Positions 8,811-17,837 of a stretch of 64,000 bases of DNA are shown here, piece by piece; positions within the stretch are counted from its first letter, which is position 1, and every line of letters begins with the position of its first letter. Under the pieces are notes generated by a model that ran no database searches, was not told the origin of the DNA, and was given only the letters and a program-made list of their open reading frames with translations. Made by a program: the position numbers and the translations under genes. Source of the stretch: Lacticaseibacillus yichunensis. Lineage in GTDB: Bacteria > Bacillota > Bacilli > Lactobacillales > Lactobacillaceae. The DNA is taken from NCBI RefSeq assembly GCF_003946405.1, contig NZ_RHOG01000011.1, forward strand, positions 1-64,000. The letters are read 5' to 3'.

Positions 8811-10061
8811 TTACTGCGGCTGCGCGAACAATGCCACACCATGCGCCGGCACTTCGATTGTCGCCGCAGTCAGCTTCGTGTGGGTCCAGAGCTCCGTCGC
8901 CTGATCTGGTACCTTCGCATTCAAGCTGGTATCGCTGAGATTGAAACACGCGGTGTAGCCCGCATTCGCACTGACGGCATGCCAGATCACCCAGTCGCTG
9001 CTCGCGGATTCTTCCCACGCCCCCGTGATCGCAGCGCGCATCGCTAGCAGATCCTGGTTAGTGTAAAGCATTTCTTCGGTGCCGGACTTGGTCAGGTCGC
9101 CGCCGAGGAAAAGAGGCGCGCGCAGCAGGCTCCACAGCGTCAGCATCGTCTTCGCTTCATTATCCGTGAAACGCGAGTGCGGAATATTCGTGCTATCATC
9201 GAGCGCCCGCTGACGAACCGCGCCGAGCGGCAACATGTCCGGATCGGGCCAGGTGCCCGCCTGAACGAACGGCGCCCACTTGGCAGCGACAGGGAAAACG
9301 TCGCGCAGTAATTGCCAGGTATCCCAGAAGTCATCCGTCAACCGCCACATGTTCGCATGCCGCTGCATGAACGCCCCATCTTCGATCTCCGTCGGGCCTG
9401 GCGACAGACTGAGCACGATCGGCCGGCCGCTGCGATCGATTGCTCGGCGCAGGGCCGCGATTTCAGGGCGCATGGTGCCATATAAACGAGAATTGGCGAT
9501 GTCGTCGACTTTGAGAAAATCGACACCCCATGCCGCATACATCGCGATCATCGAATCATAGTAGGCCTGTGCCCCAGGCTGGTCCATATTTAGCCCATAC
9601 ATATCACTATTCCATGGACAGATATTATTGTCCGCGATATCCCGCGCACGGGCGCCGCCTGCCACCACCAGATCGCGGTGAACCGCCTGCCGTGGAATAC
9701 CGCGCAAAATATGAATCCCAAACTTTAAGCCGAGACCATGGACATAGGCCGCCAGTGCGGTGAACCCTTGGCCATTTTGCGCAGAGGGAAACCGGTTTGG
9801 GGCCGGCTGTAAACGGCCTTGATCATCCATCGTCAGATCGGCGAAGGGATGATAAACCGCCGAATCAGCAGTGGCCTCATACCACTGGATATCAACAACG
9901 ATGTAGTCATACCCGAACGTCTTCAGGTGACTGGCCACATAGTCTGCATTGGCTTTGACCTCCGCTTCAGTCACCGACGCGCCGAAACAGTCCCAGCTGT
10001 TCCACCCCATCGGTGCTTGCGGTGCCCAAGTACGAAATGGTGCTTCTTCAGAAATTGTCAT
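8811..10061 (-). CDS. GH27 glycosidase (alpha-galactosidase or beta-L-arabinopyranosidase)
   Basis: 416 residues from ATG 10061 (AAAGGA upstream). GH27 signatures: MGWNSWDCFG near the N-terminus, nucleophile D186 in DFLKVDD, acid/base D243 in WRLTDDFWD, and a C-terminal beta-domain. Family members are mostly alpha-galactosidases, but some remove beta-L-arabinopyranose, which has the same stereochemistry. Co-transcription with an arabinofuranosidase and control by an AraR-like box make arabinopyranosidase worth testing. Intracellular. Confidence 0.88.
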   Translation of the reverse strand: MTISEEAPFRTWAPQAPMGWNSWDCFGASVTEAEVKANADYVASHLKTFGYDYIVVDIQWYEATADSAVYHPFADLTMDDQGRLQPAPNRFPSAQNGQGFTALAAYVHGLGLKFGIHILRGIPRQAVHRDLVVAGGARARDIADNNICPWNSDMYGLNMDQPGAQAYYDSMIAMYAAWGVDFLKVDDIANSRLYGTMRPEIAALRRAIDRSGRPIVLSLSPGPTEIEDGAFMQRHANMWRLTDDFWDTWQLLRDVFPVAAKWAPFVQAGTWPDPDMLPLGAVRQRALDDSTNIPHSRFTDNEAKTMLTLWSLLRAPLFLGGDLTKSGTEEMLYTNQDLLAMRAAITGAWEESASSDWVIWHAVSANAGYTACFNLSDTSLNAKVPDQATELWTHTKLTAATIEVPAHGVALFAQPQ

Positions 10062-10168
10062 TCGCGTTTCCTTTCTCGATGTCAGACGGGACCGCGTCTT
10101 CACACTCTTTTTCGTCTCACAGCCCGCCTGATCACGCCCAAACACTTCAGATTGATTTCACCTCATTT

Positions 10169-10182
10169 TGATAGCGATTACA
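10169..10182. promoter_or_regulatory. cre box (CcpA site) upstream of GH27-GH51
   Basis: TGATAGCGATTACA fits the cre consensus TGWNANCGNTNWCA at every position. It lies between the AraR-like box and the GH27 start. Confidence 0.65.
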
Positions 10183-10230
10183 TAAAACGTGTCAAACCGA
10201 CCTCGAACGGGCTTAGGCACGACAGGCGAG

Positions 10231-10246
10231 GATTGTACGCACATAT
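10231..10246. promoter_or_regulatory. AraR-like operator upstream of GH27-GH51
   Basis: GATTGTACGCACATAT matches 12 of 16 positions of the AraR operator ATTTGTACGTACAAAT. It overlaps a minus-strand -10-like TATATG, a position suited to repression. Confidence 0.5.
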
Positions 10247-10284
10247 ACGAGACGTCCTATTTTTGACAGGACAAATAGTAATAT

Positions 10285-10309
10285 ACAAAAAGCCCTTTTT
10301 CAAGGGCTC
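10285..10309 (-). terminator. Terminator of araR
   Basis: AGCCCTT..AAGGGCT stem followed by TTTTTG on the minus strand, just past the araR stop. Confidence 0.8.
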
Positions 10310-10313
10310 CTTG

Positions 10314-11411
10314 TTACTTCTTTGGCTGATAGGCGGCGACTGACTCGCCGGCCGAGAGTTCCGGCGCATAGGTCTTGGCGAACTGGGCATAGTTGCGCGT
10401 CGGCTCAGCAATCATCTTGATCATTAAGGCAGCAACGTCACGGCCCATTTGTGCCTGCGGATGAATCGCAGAGACCAGCTGTACGCCAAGGCTGTGCGAT
10501 AACAGTGAATTATCGAAACCGACGATCGACAGGTCCTGTGGCACCTTCAGATCATATTTCGTCGCTAAGTTGTAGGCGGTCATCGCGATCTGATCGTTAT
10601 ACGCGATAATGCCGGTTGGGCGCGCGTCCTTGGTCGCAAGGATGCGCGATAGCCGCTCAAACATCTGGGTCTGCACATTTTCCGTCTGATACGTGATCAG
10701 CTGGATGTCGATGGCTGTCTGGGTCTCTTGAATCGCGCGATTGAACCCGTTCATCCGATCGATGCCCTGTTGATCATCGGTCTTGAAGATACCAAGTAGC
10801 TGCTGGTGGCCGAGGTCTAGGAGCTTCTTGGTCGCCAGTTTACCAGCGCCGAAGTCATCCATCACGAAATACGGCACCTTCGGCAGACTGGTCTTCGCGT
10901 TGATCGTGATCACTGGAATCTTGCGGTCAAGAAACTGTTGATAAAGATCCTGGTTCTTCAGACCCAGCGCGCTTTTGGTCGGCTCGATGATCAGCCCTTG
11001 AATATTGCTGTTTAGGTACTGTACCAGACTCTGTCGCTCGCGCTCCGGATCATTTTGGGTGCTGCCAAGTAGTAGCGAGGTACCTTGCGCCGTCAAGGTC
11101 TCTTCGATGCCGGAAATGATCGCCGGAAAAATGTAATCGGAAATATGTGTCGTCAGGACCGCGACGTTTTGCCCAGTATCGCGTTGCTGGCAGTTTTTTT
11201 GCCAATCGGCGACATAGCTACCGCCGCCTTGAATGCGATAAACATAGCCGCGGCCCTCAAGATCGGCCAGCGCCTTGCGCACGGTGTGGCGGCTGACTTG
11301 AAACTGACTCATCAGCGCCAGCTCTGTCGGCAGCTTGGCATCGACCGAGTAAGCGCCATCCTGCATCTCCTTGAGCAGGGCGTTGATGACGACCTCGTAT
11401 TTTTTCTCCAT
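10314..11411 (-). CDS. araR: AraR: GntR/LacI-type L-arabinose repressor
   Basis: 365 residues from ATG 11411 with GGAGGCAGTT upstream. The N-terminal 70 residues are a GntR winged helix (LPTELALMSQFQVSRHTVRKALADLEGRGYV region). Residues 80-365 are a LacI/periplasmic-binding-type sensor that in AraR binds L-arabinose. This fusion is characteristic of AraR. It is divergent from araD-araA-araB and adjacent to GH27-GH51, both carrying AraR-like boxes, which supports local control by arabinose. Confidence 0.9.
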   Translation of the reverse strand: MEKKYEVVINALLKEMQDGAYSVDAKLPTELALMSQFQVSRHTVRKALADLEGRGYVYRIQGGGSYVADWQKNCQQRDTGQNVAVLTTHISDYIFPAIISGIEETLTAQGTSLLLGSTQNDPERERQSLVQYLNSNIQGLIIEPTKSALGLKNQDLYQQFLDRKIPVITINAKTSLPKVPYFVMDDFGAGKLATKKLLDLGHQQLLGIFKTDDQQGIDRMNGFNRAIQETQTAIDIQLITYQTENVQTQMFERLSRILATKDARPTGIIAYNDQIAMTAYNLATKYDLKVPQDLSIVGFDNSLLSHSLGVQLVSAIHPQAQMGRDVAALMIKMIAEPTRNYAQFAKTYAPELSAGESVAAYQPKK

Positions 11412-11621
11412 AACTGCCTCCAAACTGACTGATGAATCGATTCTAGCCGTTCGCTTAGCGTATTTCAACAATGGCACGGCTAAGGCTCGCCTGCCACGCC
11501 GAGATGTTATCCGTATAATTTTAGATTTTCTGATTGTATCCCTATTCCACCGGCCTTTATGCGGACTCAATGAGGGCTTTCTGCGCGCTATCGCGGCTAT
11601 GGAGGCGCGTCATTTTCATTG

Positions 11622-11637
11622 ACTTGTACGTATAAAT
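11622..11637. promoter_or_regulatory. AraR operator upstream of araDAB
   Basis: ACTTGTACGTATAAAT matches 14 of 16 positions of the AraR consensus. It begins inside a TTGACT -35-like element (11619-11624) and fills the spacer toward TAGGCT (11642-11647), so binding would block the promoter. Confidence 0.7.
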
Positions 11638-11696
11638 AGGCTAGGCTACCTCCTGTAAGCATTCCCATTTCAGTGAAAAAGGAGGCGGTCCCCGCA

Positions 11697-12437
11697 ATGT
11701 TAGAGGATCTGAAAAAAGAAGTCTACGAGGCCAACATGCAGCTGCCAAAGCTGGACTTGGTCACGTTCACTTGGGGCAATGTCAGCGGCATCGACCGTGA
11801 GAAAGGCCTGTTCGTGATCAAACCTTCTGGGGTCCCGTATGAGAAATTGACCCCGGACGACATGGTCGTGGTCGACCTCAAAGGCGAGGTCGTCGAAGGC
11901 AAGTTGAATCCGTCCAGCGATACGCCGACGCATACCGTGTTGTACAACGCCTTTCCGGATATCGGCGGCATCGTGCACACCCACTCTCCTTGGGCTGTCG
12001 CCTTCGCGTCGGCCAATCTCGACGTGCCGGCGCTGAACACCACCGCGGCGGATACCTTCTATGGCGACGTGCCGGTCTCCGAGCCGTTGACCAAAGAACA
12101 GATCGAACGCGCCTATGAAGAAGAGACCGGCAACGTGATCGTTAAGACCTTCAAGGACCGCGGCCTCGATCACGAGGCGGTGCCAGCGGTCTTGGTCAGC
12201 CAGCACGGCCCATTCACCTGGGGCAAGACGCCGGCGCATGCGGTCTACAACGCGAAGGTGCTGGAAGTCGTCGCGGAGATTGATTATCACGCGATGACCC
12301 TGACCCACGCGGACTGCCACGTTCCGCAATACTTATTGGATAAACACTATGACCGCAAGCACGGCAAAGATGCGTACTACGGCCAAGGCAAGGCGCGGCG
12401 GGTGAAGTTCGCCGCCGATGCCAAGAATCGATTTTAA
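11697..12437 (+). CDS. araD: L-ribulose-5-phosphate 4-epimerase
   Basis: 246 residues; ATG 11697 is preceded by AAGGAGGCGG. An upstream in-frame GTG (11673) contains that ribosome site and is rejected. Class II aldolase fold with zinc ligands in HTHSPWAVAF and, later, YHAMTLTH. It converts L-ribulose-5-P to D-xylulose-5-P, feeding the phosphoketolase or pentose phosphate route. First gene of araD-araA-araB. Confidence 0.93.
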   Translation: MLEDLKKEVYEANMQLPKLDLVTFTWGNVSGIDREKGLFVIKPSGVPYEKLTPDDMVVVDLKGEVVEGKLNPSSDTPTHTVLYNAFPDIGGIVHTHSPWAVAFASANLDVPALNTTAADTFYGDVPVSEPLTKEQIERAYEEETGNVIVKTFKDRGLDHEAVPAVLVSQHGPFTWGKTPAHAVYNAKVLEVVAEIDYHAMTLTHADCHVPQYLLDKHYDRKHGKDAYYGQGKARRVKFAADAKNRF

Positions 12438-12464
12438 CAATAGGAAGAAAAAGGAGTCATCATC

Positions 12465-13889
12465 ATGTTGAAAGTCCCTGCATACAAATTCTGGTTCATC
12501 GTCGGCAGCCAAGCGCTGTACGGCGAAGATGATCTGAAGGCGGTCGAAAAAGACGCGCGGACCATCGTCGACAGTCTCAATGACAGCAAAAAGTTGCCGT
12601 ATCCGGTCGAATTCAAGGAAGTCGCGATCGATGCGCAGACGATCACTTCCGCAATGAAGGAAGCCAACTTCCGCGATGAAATCGCCGGTGTGATCACCTG
12701 GATGCACACATTCTCGCCAGCGAAGAACTGGATTCGCGGCACCAAGCTGCTGCAAAAACCGCTGCTACATCTGGCGACGCAGTTCCGCAATGATATCCCA
12801 TGGGACACCATCGACATGGACTACATGAACCTCAACCAAAGCGCGCATGGCGACCGCGAGTATGGCTTCATCAACGCCCGTCTGCGCAAACATAATAAGG
12901 TCGTCTACGGCTACTGGCAAGACAGTGAGGTTCAGCAGGAGATCGCGGATTGGATGAACGCCGTGGTCGGCTACAACGAGAGCTTCAAGATCAAGGTCGC
13001 CCGCTTCGGCGATAACATGCGCAATGTCGCCGTGACCGAAGGCGATAAGATCGAAGCGGAGATTCAGCTCGGCTGGACCGTCGACTACTTTGGCATCGGC
13101 GACCTCGTCGAAGAGATGAGTCATGTCACCGAGGCCGACATCGATCAAGAATACGCCGATCTGGAGGCAAAATACGACCTGGTCGTCGGCGACAACGACC
13201 TCGCCTTTTACAAAGACCATGTCCGTTATCAGCTGAAAGAAAAGATTGCGATGGAGCGCTTCTTTGAGCGCGGCGGGTATTCCGCCTTCACGACCAACTT
13301 CGAAGATCTTTGGGGCATTAAGCAGTTGCCAGGCCTTGCCGTTCAGCTGCTCAATCGTGAAGGCTACGGGTTTGCCGGTGAAGGCGACTGGAAGACCGCA
13401 GCGCTGGATCGCCTGCTCAAGATCGTCAGTCATAATCAGCAGACCGGCTTCATGGAAGATTACACGCTCGACCTGCGCAAAGGCCATGAAGTGATCCTCG
13501 GCTCCCACATGCTGGAGGTCGATCCGACCCTGGCTTCGACCAAGCCGCGCGTTGAAGTTCATCCGCTGGGCATCGGCAACCGTGAAGATCCGGCGCGCCT
13601 TGTCTTCGATGGGTCTGCCGGCGACGCGATCGACGTGACGATCTCCGATTTCGGCGATCAGTACAAGATGATCACATATGCCGTTGACGCGAAAAATCCG
13701 GACGTTCCGGCGCCGCATCTGCCCGTTGCCCGTCAGCTCTGGACCCCGAAGATGGGCCTGAAGAACGGCGCGACCCAATGGATTCAAGACGGCGGCGGCC
13801 ACCATACCGTGTTCAGCCTCAGCGTCACCGAAACGCAGCTGCACGATCTGGCGCAGATGTTCGATCTGACGTATATCAATATTCAGTAG
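12465..13889 (+). CDS. araA: L-arabinose isomerase
   Basis: 474 residues with AAGGAG upstream of ATG 12465. Full-length AraA with typical blocks ([45 protein letters not shown]). It converts L-arabinose to L-ribulose and needs Mn2+. It follows araD by 27 bp. Confidence 0.96.
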   Translation: MLKVPAYKFWFIVGSQALYGEDDLKAVEKDARTIVDSLNDSKKLPYPVEFKEVAIDAQTITSAMKEANFRDEIAGVITWMHTFSPAKNWIRGTKLLQKPLLHLATQFRNDIPWDTIDMDYMNLNQSAHGDREYGFINARLRKHNKVVYGYWQDSEVQQEIADWMNAVVGYNESFKIKVARFGDNMRNVAVTEGDKIEAEIQLGWTVDYFGIGDLVEEMSHVTEADIDQEYADLEAKYDLVVGDNDLAFYKDHVRYQLKEKIAMERFFERGGYSAFTTNFEDLWGIKQLPGLAVQLLNREGYGFAGEGDWKTAALDRLLKIVSHNQQTGFMEDYTLDLRKGHEVILGSHMLEVDPTLASTKPRVEVHPLGIGNREDPARLVFDGSAGDAIDVTISDFGDQYKMITYAVDAKNPDVPAPHLPVARQLWTPKMGLKNGATQWIQDGGGHHTVFSLSVTETQLHDLAQMFDLTYINIQ

Positions 13890-13905
13890 AAGTGGGTCGG
13901 CAAAA

Positions 13906-13940
13906 AGCTGGGGGCAAGACGTGCTGTTTTGTCCCCAGTT
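13906..13940 (+). other. Intercistronic hairpin between araA and araB
   Basis: CTGGGGGCAA..TTTTGTCCCCAG forms a strong stem 17 nt after the araA stop without a clear T run. It may protect the araDA mRNA end or lower araB expression. Confidence 0.5.
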
Positions 13941-14028
13941 GCTCTCAAGAACAACCTTGTTTCTACAGTGTCGTGGACTTAAAGTCTGGATCTGACTTTT
14001 GGCCCACTGATCAATTGGAGGAAATACG

Positions 14029-15645
14029 ATGAATTTGATCGATACGGCCAAGGCAATCGAGGCCGGGCAGACGAGCCTTGGCATCGAACTGGGATCGACG
14101 CGGATCAAAGCGGTTTTGATCACGGATGATTTCAATACGATCGCGTCGGGCAGCTTCACTTGGGAGAACCAGCTCAAGGACAACATCTGGACGTACCCGC
14201 TCGACTTGGTCTGGACCGGCATTCAGGCCAGCTACAAGCAGCTGGCCGCCGAGGTGGCCGGCAAGTACCACGTCGCCCTGACGAAGCTTGGCGCGATCGG
14301 TGTTTCGGCGATGATGCACGGCTATCTCGCCTTTGATGACGCAGATACTTTGCTCACCCCGTTTCGCACCTGGCGCAACAATATCACGGGCCCCGCGGTC
14401 GACGAGTTGACCGCGTTGTTCGGCTTCAACATCCCCCAGCGCTGGAGCATCGGCCATCTTTACCAAGCAATCCTGAACGGGGAGGCGCATGTCAGCCGGA
14501 TTCATTTTCTCACTACCTTGGCCGGCTATGTGCACTGGCAGCTCTCGGGCGAAAAAGTGCTCGGGATCGGCGATGCATCTGGGATGTTCCCGATCAATGA
14601 GAAAACACACAGCTATGACGCCAAGATGGTCAGCCAGTTCAATGCACTGCCGAAAGTCAAAGCGATGCCGTGGCTGCTGGAAGACCTGCTGCCCAAGCCG
14701 CTGAGCGCCGGCACCACAGCCGGCCAGCTGACTGAAGCCGGCGCCAAACTGCTGGATCCCAGCGGCACCTTGCAGGCCTGCAGCGTGATGGCGCCGCCGG
14801 AGGGCGATGCCGGTACCGGGATGGTCGCGACCAACAGCGTGCGTAAACGCACCGGTAATATCTCGGTCGGCACCTCGGCCTTTGCCATGCTCGTGCTCGA
14901 GCAGCCGCTGCGCGCGGTCCATCGCGACATCGATATCGTGACCACGCCGGATGGGGCACCGGTCGCAATGGTCCACATCAACAACTGCTCCAGCGACATC
15001 AACGCCTGGGTCGACTTGTTCAGCGAATTCGCCCAGCGCGCAGGCGCGCAACTGACGCCAGATCAATTGTATGAGCTATTGTTTTTGGAGACGACCCACG
15101 CCGACCCCGACGCCGGCGGGCTGACAAACTACAGCTATCTCTCCGGCGAGAACATCACCAAGATGCCCGAGGGCCGGCCGCTGTTTGTGCGCACGCCGGA
15201 CAGTCGTTTCACGTTGGGCAACTTCTTCCTCACCCAGCTGTATGCGGCCTTTGCCCCGCTGAAGATCGGGATGGACATCCTGATCCAAGAGGAAGGCCTG
15301 TCCGCCGACGTGATGATCGCGCAAGGCGGGCTCTTCCGCACGCAGGTGATTGGCCAGCAGGTGCTGGCAAACGCCTTGAACCTGCCGATCACCATCATGA
15401 AGAATGCCGGTGAAGGCGGCCCTTGGGGGATGGCGGTGCTCGCCCGCTATGCTGCGCAGACTGATACGAGCAGTCTCGCCGACTTCCTCGACCGCGATGT
15501 CTTCACCCAGCCCGACAGCATGACCCTCAGCCCAGAAGATTCCGGGGTCGCGGGTTATGAAGCCTTCATCAAACGATATCAAGCTGGCCTGCCGATCGAG
15601 GCGGCCGCAATCGCACAGATTCAGACCGCCACCAGCGGCAAATAA
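14029..15645 (+). CDS. araB: Ribulokinase (FGGY family)
   Basis: 538 residues; GGAGG lies seven nt before ATG 14029. FGGY kinase fold: N-terminal phosphate loop IELGSTRIKAV, central substrate region, and a C-terminal ATP-binding block MIAQGGLFRT. The product follows from synteny with araD and araA: L-ribulose + ATP gives L-ribulose-5-P. The 139-bp gap from araA holds a stem-loop, so expression may be uneven. Confidence 0.88.
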   Translation: MNLIDTAKAIEAGQTSLGIELGSTRIKAVLITDDFNTIASGSFTWENQLKDNIWTYPLDLVWTGIQASYKQLAAEVAGKYHVALTKLGAIGVSAMMHGYLAFDDADTLLTPFRTWRNNITGPAVDELTALFGFNIPQRWSIGHLYQAILNGEAHVSRIHFLTTLAGYVHWQLSGEKVLGIGDASGMFPINEKTHSYDAKMVSQFNALPKVKAMPWLLEDLLPKPLSAGTTAGQLTEAGAKLLDPSGTLQACSVMAPPEGDAGTGMVATNSVRKRTGNISVGTSAFAMLVLEQPLRAVHRDIDIVTTPDGAPVAMVHINNCSSDINAWVDLFSEFAQRAGAQLTPDQLYELLFLETTHADPDAGGLTNYSYLSGENITKMPEGRPLFVRTPDSRFTLGNFFLTQLYAAFAPLKIGMDILIQEEGLSADVMIAQGGLFRTQVIGQQVLANALNLPITIMKNAGEGGPWGMAVLARYAAQTDTSSLADFLDRDVFTQPDSMTLSPEDSGVAGYEAFIKRYQAGLPIEAAAIAQIQTATSGK

Positions 15646-15727
15646 TCTGACTAGTTGCGCCTCAACGCCCACCCAGCGCGGTGCGCCTTTTTTCCGACTC
15701 ACCTCCTCTCACCAACGCGAAAAACGC

Positions 15728-15800
15728 CAAAAAACGCACCCGCAAAGCCCCGCCTCGTCTCAAATAGACGGCGCAAGGTCCCTGCATGGTGCGTTTTTAT
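15728..15800. terminator. Bidirectional terminator between araB and GH42
   Basis: AAAAACGCACC (5-prime side) pairs with GGTGCGTTTTT (3-prime side) with inner pairing between; T runs on both strands. Confidence 0.7.
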
Positions 15801-15806
15801 CTCCGC

Positions 15807-17837
15807 TTAAAGAGTGTGCTGCAAGATTGCCACCCCATAAGGTGCCAACGTCACTTCTGCTGGCAGGGGGGTGCCGCTCAACAGATCGACGCCATCCGGA
15901 TCCGGGTTGGTGACCGTGTGCGCGGCCCCGGTCACATTCAGGATAAACGTGTACCGCTCGGTGGCACTGACCCGGTGCGTGATCTCGACACCATCAAACC
16001 GCGTGGCCGCAGCCGGCAGCCCAGCCGCGTCAAGCAGCTGGCCCATCAAATGCGCCAAACCCACCTCGTCCAGCTGCGTCCCCACATAAAAGGCCGCGCC
16101 CTGGCCGAACCGATTCGCCGTCAGGACCGGCGCCCCGTTGTAAAACAGTGACGGGTCCTGGTAACTTGCGAGCACCTTGGCCCCATCCGGATGAATAATG
16201 TCGCACAGGAACTGCCCCTGCACAGCAGGGCCATCCGCCAGTTGGACGCCGACTGTGGTGTCCGGCGGCAGGGCGTCACAGGCTTCATTCCAGATTCCAA
16301 GCACCCCAGTCAACGAGCCGGGATACCCGCCAAGCCAAACATTATCGTGGTCGTCGACGATGCCGGACATGTAGGTGGTCAGGAACGTGCCGCCATTTTT
16401 CACAAAGGCCGCGAGCTTGTCGCTGACCGCCTGCCCCGCGATGTACATCACCGGCGCGATCAAAATGTCGAGCTGTGACCAGTCACTCTCCTGGCCGACC
16501 ATCGCGACATCAAGCCCCGCATCATAGACCATCTGGTAATAAGTATGCACCTGCTGGACGTAATCCATTTGCCGGCTCGGACCAGTGGCGTATTCCACAC
16601 CCCAAAAACTCGGCCAATCAAAAAGCACCCCGATCTTGGCGACATTCTTGCTACGGCGAAGATCCGTCGGCAAGGCCGCGAGCTCCGCGCCGAGCTGCTG
16701 GACCTCCTTGTAGACACGCGATTCGTGCGCCCCGCCGGCATCGACATGGGAGATCACGGCGCCATGGAATTTTTCGATGGCATTGCGCGACTGCTTCATC
16801 TGGAAAAATTCGATGGTGGTGGCCCCATGTGCCAGCGCCTGATAGGACAAGAGCCGCATCTCGCCCGGCTTTTTCAAGGCGCAATAAGGTTGCCAGTTCT
16901 GCTGGCTCGGCGTTTGCTCCATCAACATGAACGGCGCCTGCTTCACCCCGTACATCAGGTCGTGCTTCATCGCGGTCTCGGAGCTTGGCGTGTCAAAACT
17001 CGGATAGTTGTCCCAAGACACGACATCCATTTCCTTCGCCCACTGGAAATAGTCGAGGTCGCGCTGGGTGCTCATCAGGTTGGTGGTGATCGGCGTTGTT
17101 GAATCAACGGCCCGAATCACTGCTTTTTCCATCTTGAAGTTCGCCAGCATCGCGTCGGATTGAAAGCGCCGGTAATCCAGCGCCGCCCCGGCCAAAACAG
17201 GCTTGTCGCTGCCGGCATCGATCATGTCCGTCAAATGCATCGGTGGGTCGATCTCCGTCCAGTCATGGAACGTGTGGCTCCAGAAATTGCTGTTCCACGC
17301 CTTGTTGACCGCATCCAGGTCGGCATAATGGGCCTGAAGCCAGCTGCGAAAGGCCGCCGCGCAATTATCGCAGTAGCACTGCCCGCCATATTCATTTGAA
17401 ATGTGCCAGCAGACCAGCCCCGGTGCGTCGTGATAACGGGCCGCCAGCCGGGTCACCAGCGCTGTGGCCAGCTGCTGAAAATGCGGGGAGCTCGGGCACG
17501 CATTGTGGCGCATGCCAAATCCCGCGTGGCGCCCATTGACGTCGGTACGTGCGACGTCTGGATATTTTTTCACCATCCAGGCCGGCAGCGCCCCGGTCGA
17601 GGTGGCCAACACGATCGTCATATCATAGCGTGCGGCCAGCGCCATGATCTTGTCCAGCAGGGAAAAATCATAGGTCGCTTCATCCGGCTGAAGCAGCGCC
17701 CACGAAAAGACATTCAGCGTCAGCGAATTGATATGCGCCGCCTGCAACTGTTTCAGGTCTTGTTCCCATGTGTCTTCCGGCCATTGCTCCGGATTATAAT
17801 CGCCGCCGAACAATAGCGGCCTATCGCGCACTGTCAT
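15807..17837 (-). CDS. GH42 beta-galactosidase (or alpha-L-arabinopyranosidase)
   Basis: 676 residues. Acid/base E149 in WHISNEYGG, nucleophile E307 in FMLMEQTPS. The zinc-type cysteines of the family are present (C114, C154, C156, C159). Three-domain GH42 length. No signal peptide, so it acts on imported oligosaccharides. Its ATG overlaps the stop of GH1 by four bases, implying translational coupling; it is the last gene of the GH29 operon. Galactose removal from xyloglucan-type side chains is one possible role. Confidence 0.9.
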   Translation of the reverse strand: MTVRDRPLLFGGDYNPEQWPEDTWEQDLKQLQAAHINSLTLNVFSWALLQPDEATYDFSLLDKIMALAARYDMTIVLATSTGALPAWMVKKYPDVARTDVNGRHAGFGMRHNACPSSPHFQQLATALVTRLAARYHDAPGLVCWHISNEYGGQCYCDNCAAAFRSWLQAHYADLDAVNKAWNSNFWSHTFHDWTEIDPPMHLTDMIDAGSDKPVLAGAALDYRRFQSDAMLANFKMEKAVIRAVDSTTPITTNLMSTQRDLDYFQWAKEMDVVSWDNYPSFDTPSSETAMKHDLMYGVKQAPFMLMEQTPSQQNWQPYCALKKPGEMRLLSYQALAHGATTIEFFQMKQSRNAIEKFHGAVISHVDAGGAHESRVYKEVQQLGAELAALPTDLRRSKNVAKIGVLFDWPSFWGVEYATGPSRQMDYVQQVHTYYQMVYDAGLDVAMVGQESDWSQLDILIAPVMYIAGQAVSDKLAAFVKNGGTFLTTYMSGIVDDHDNVWLGGYPGSLTGVLGIWNEACDALPPDTTVGVQLADGPAVQGQFLCDIIHPDGAKVLASYQDPSLFYNGAPVLTANRFGQGAAFYVGTQLDEVGLAHLMGQLLDAAGLPAAATRFDGVEITHRVSATERYTFILNVTGAAHTVTNPDPDGVDLLSGTPLPAEVTLAPYGVAILQHTL

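Noticed and set aside
12765-14222. 485-codon minus-strand frame across araA/araB
   Set aside because: Antisense shadow spanning two certain genes and their intergenic gap.
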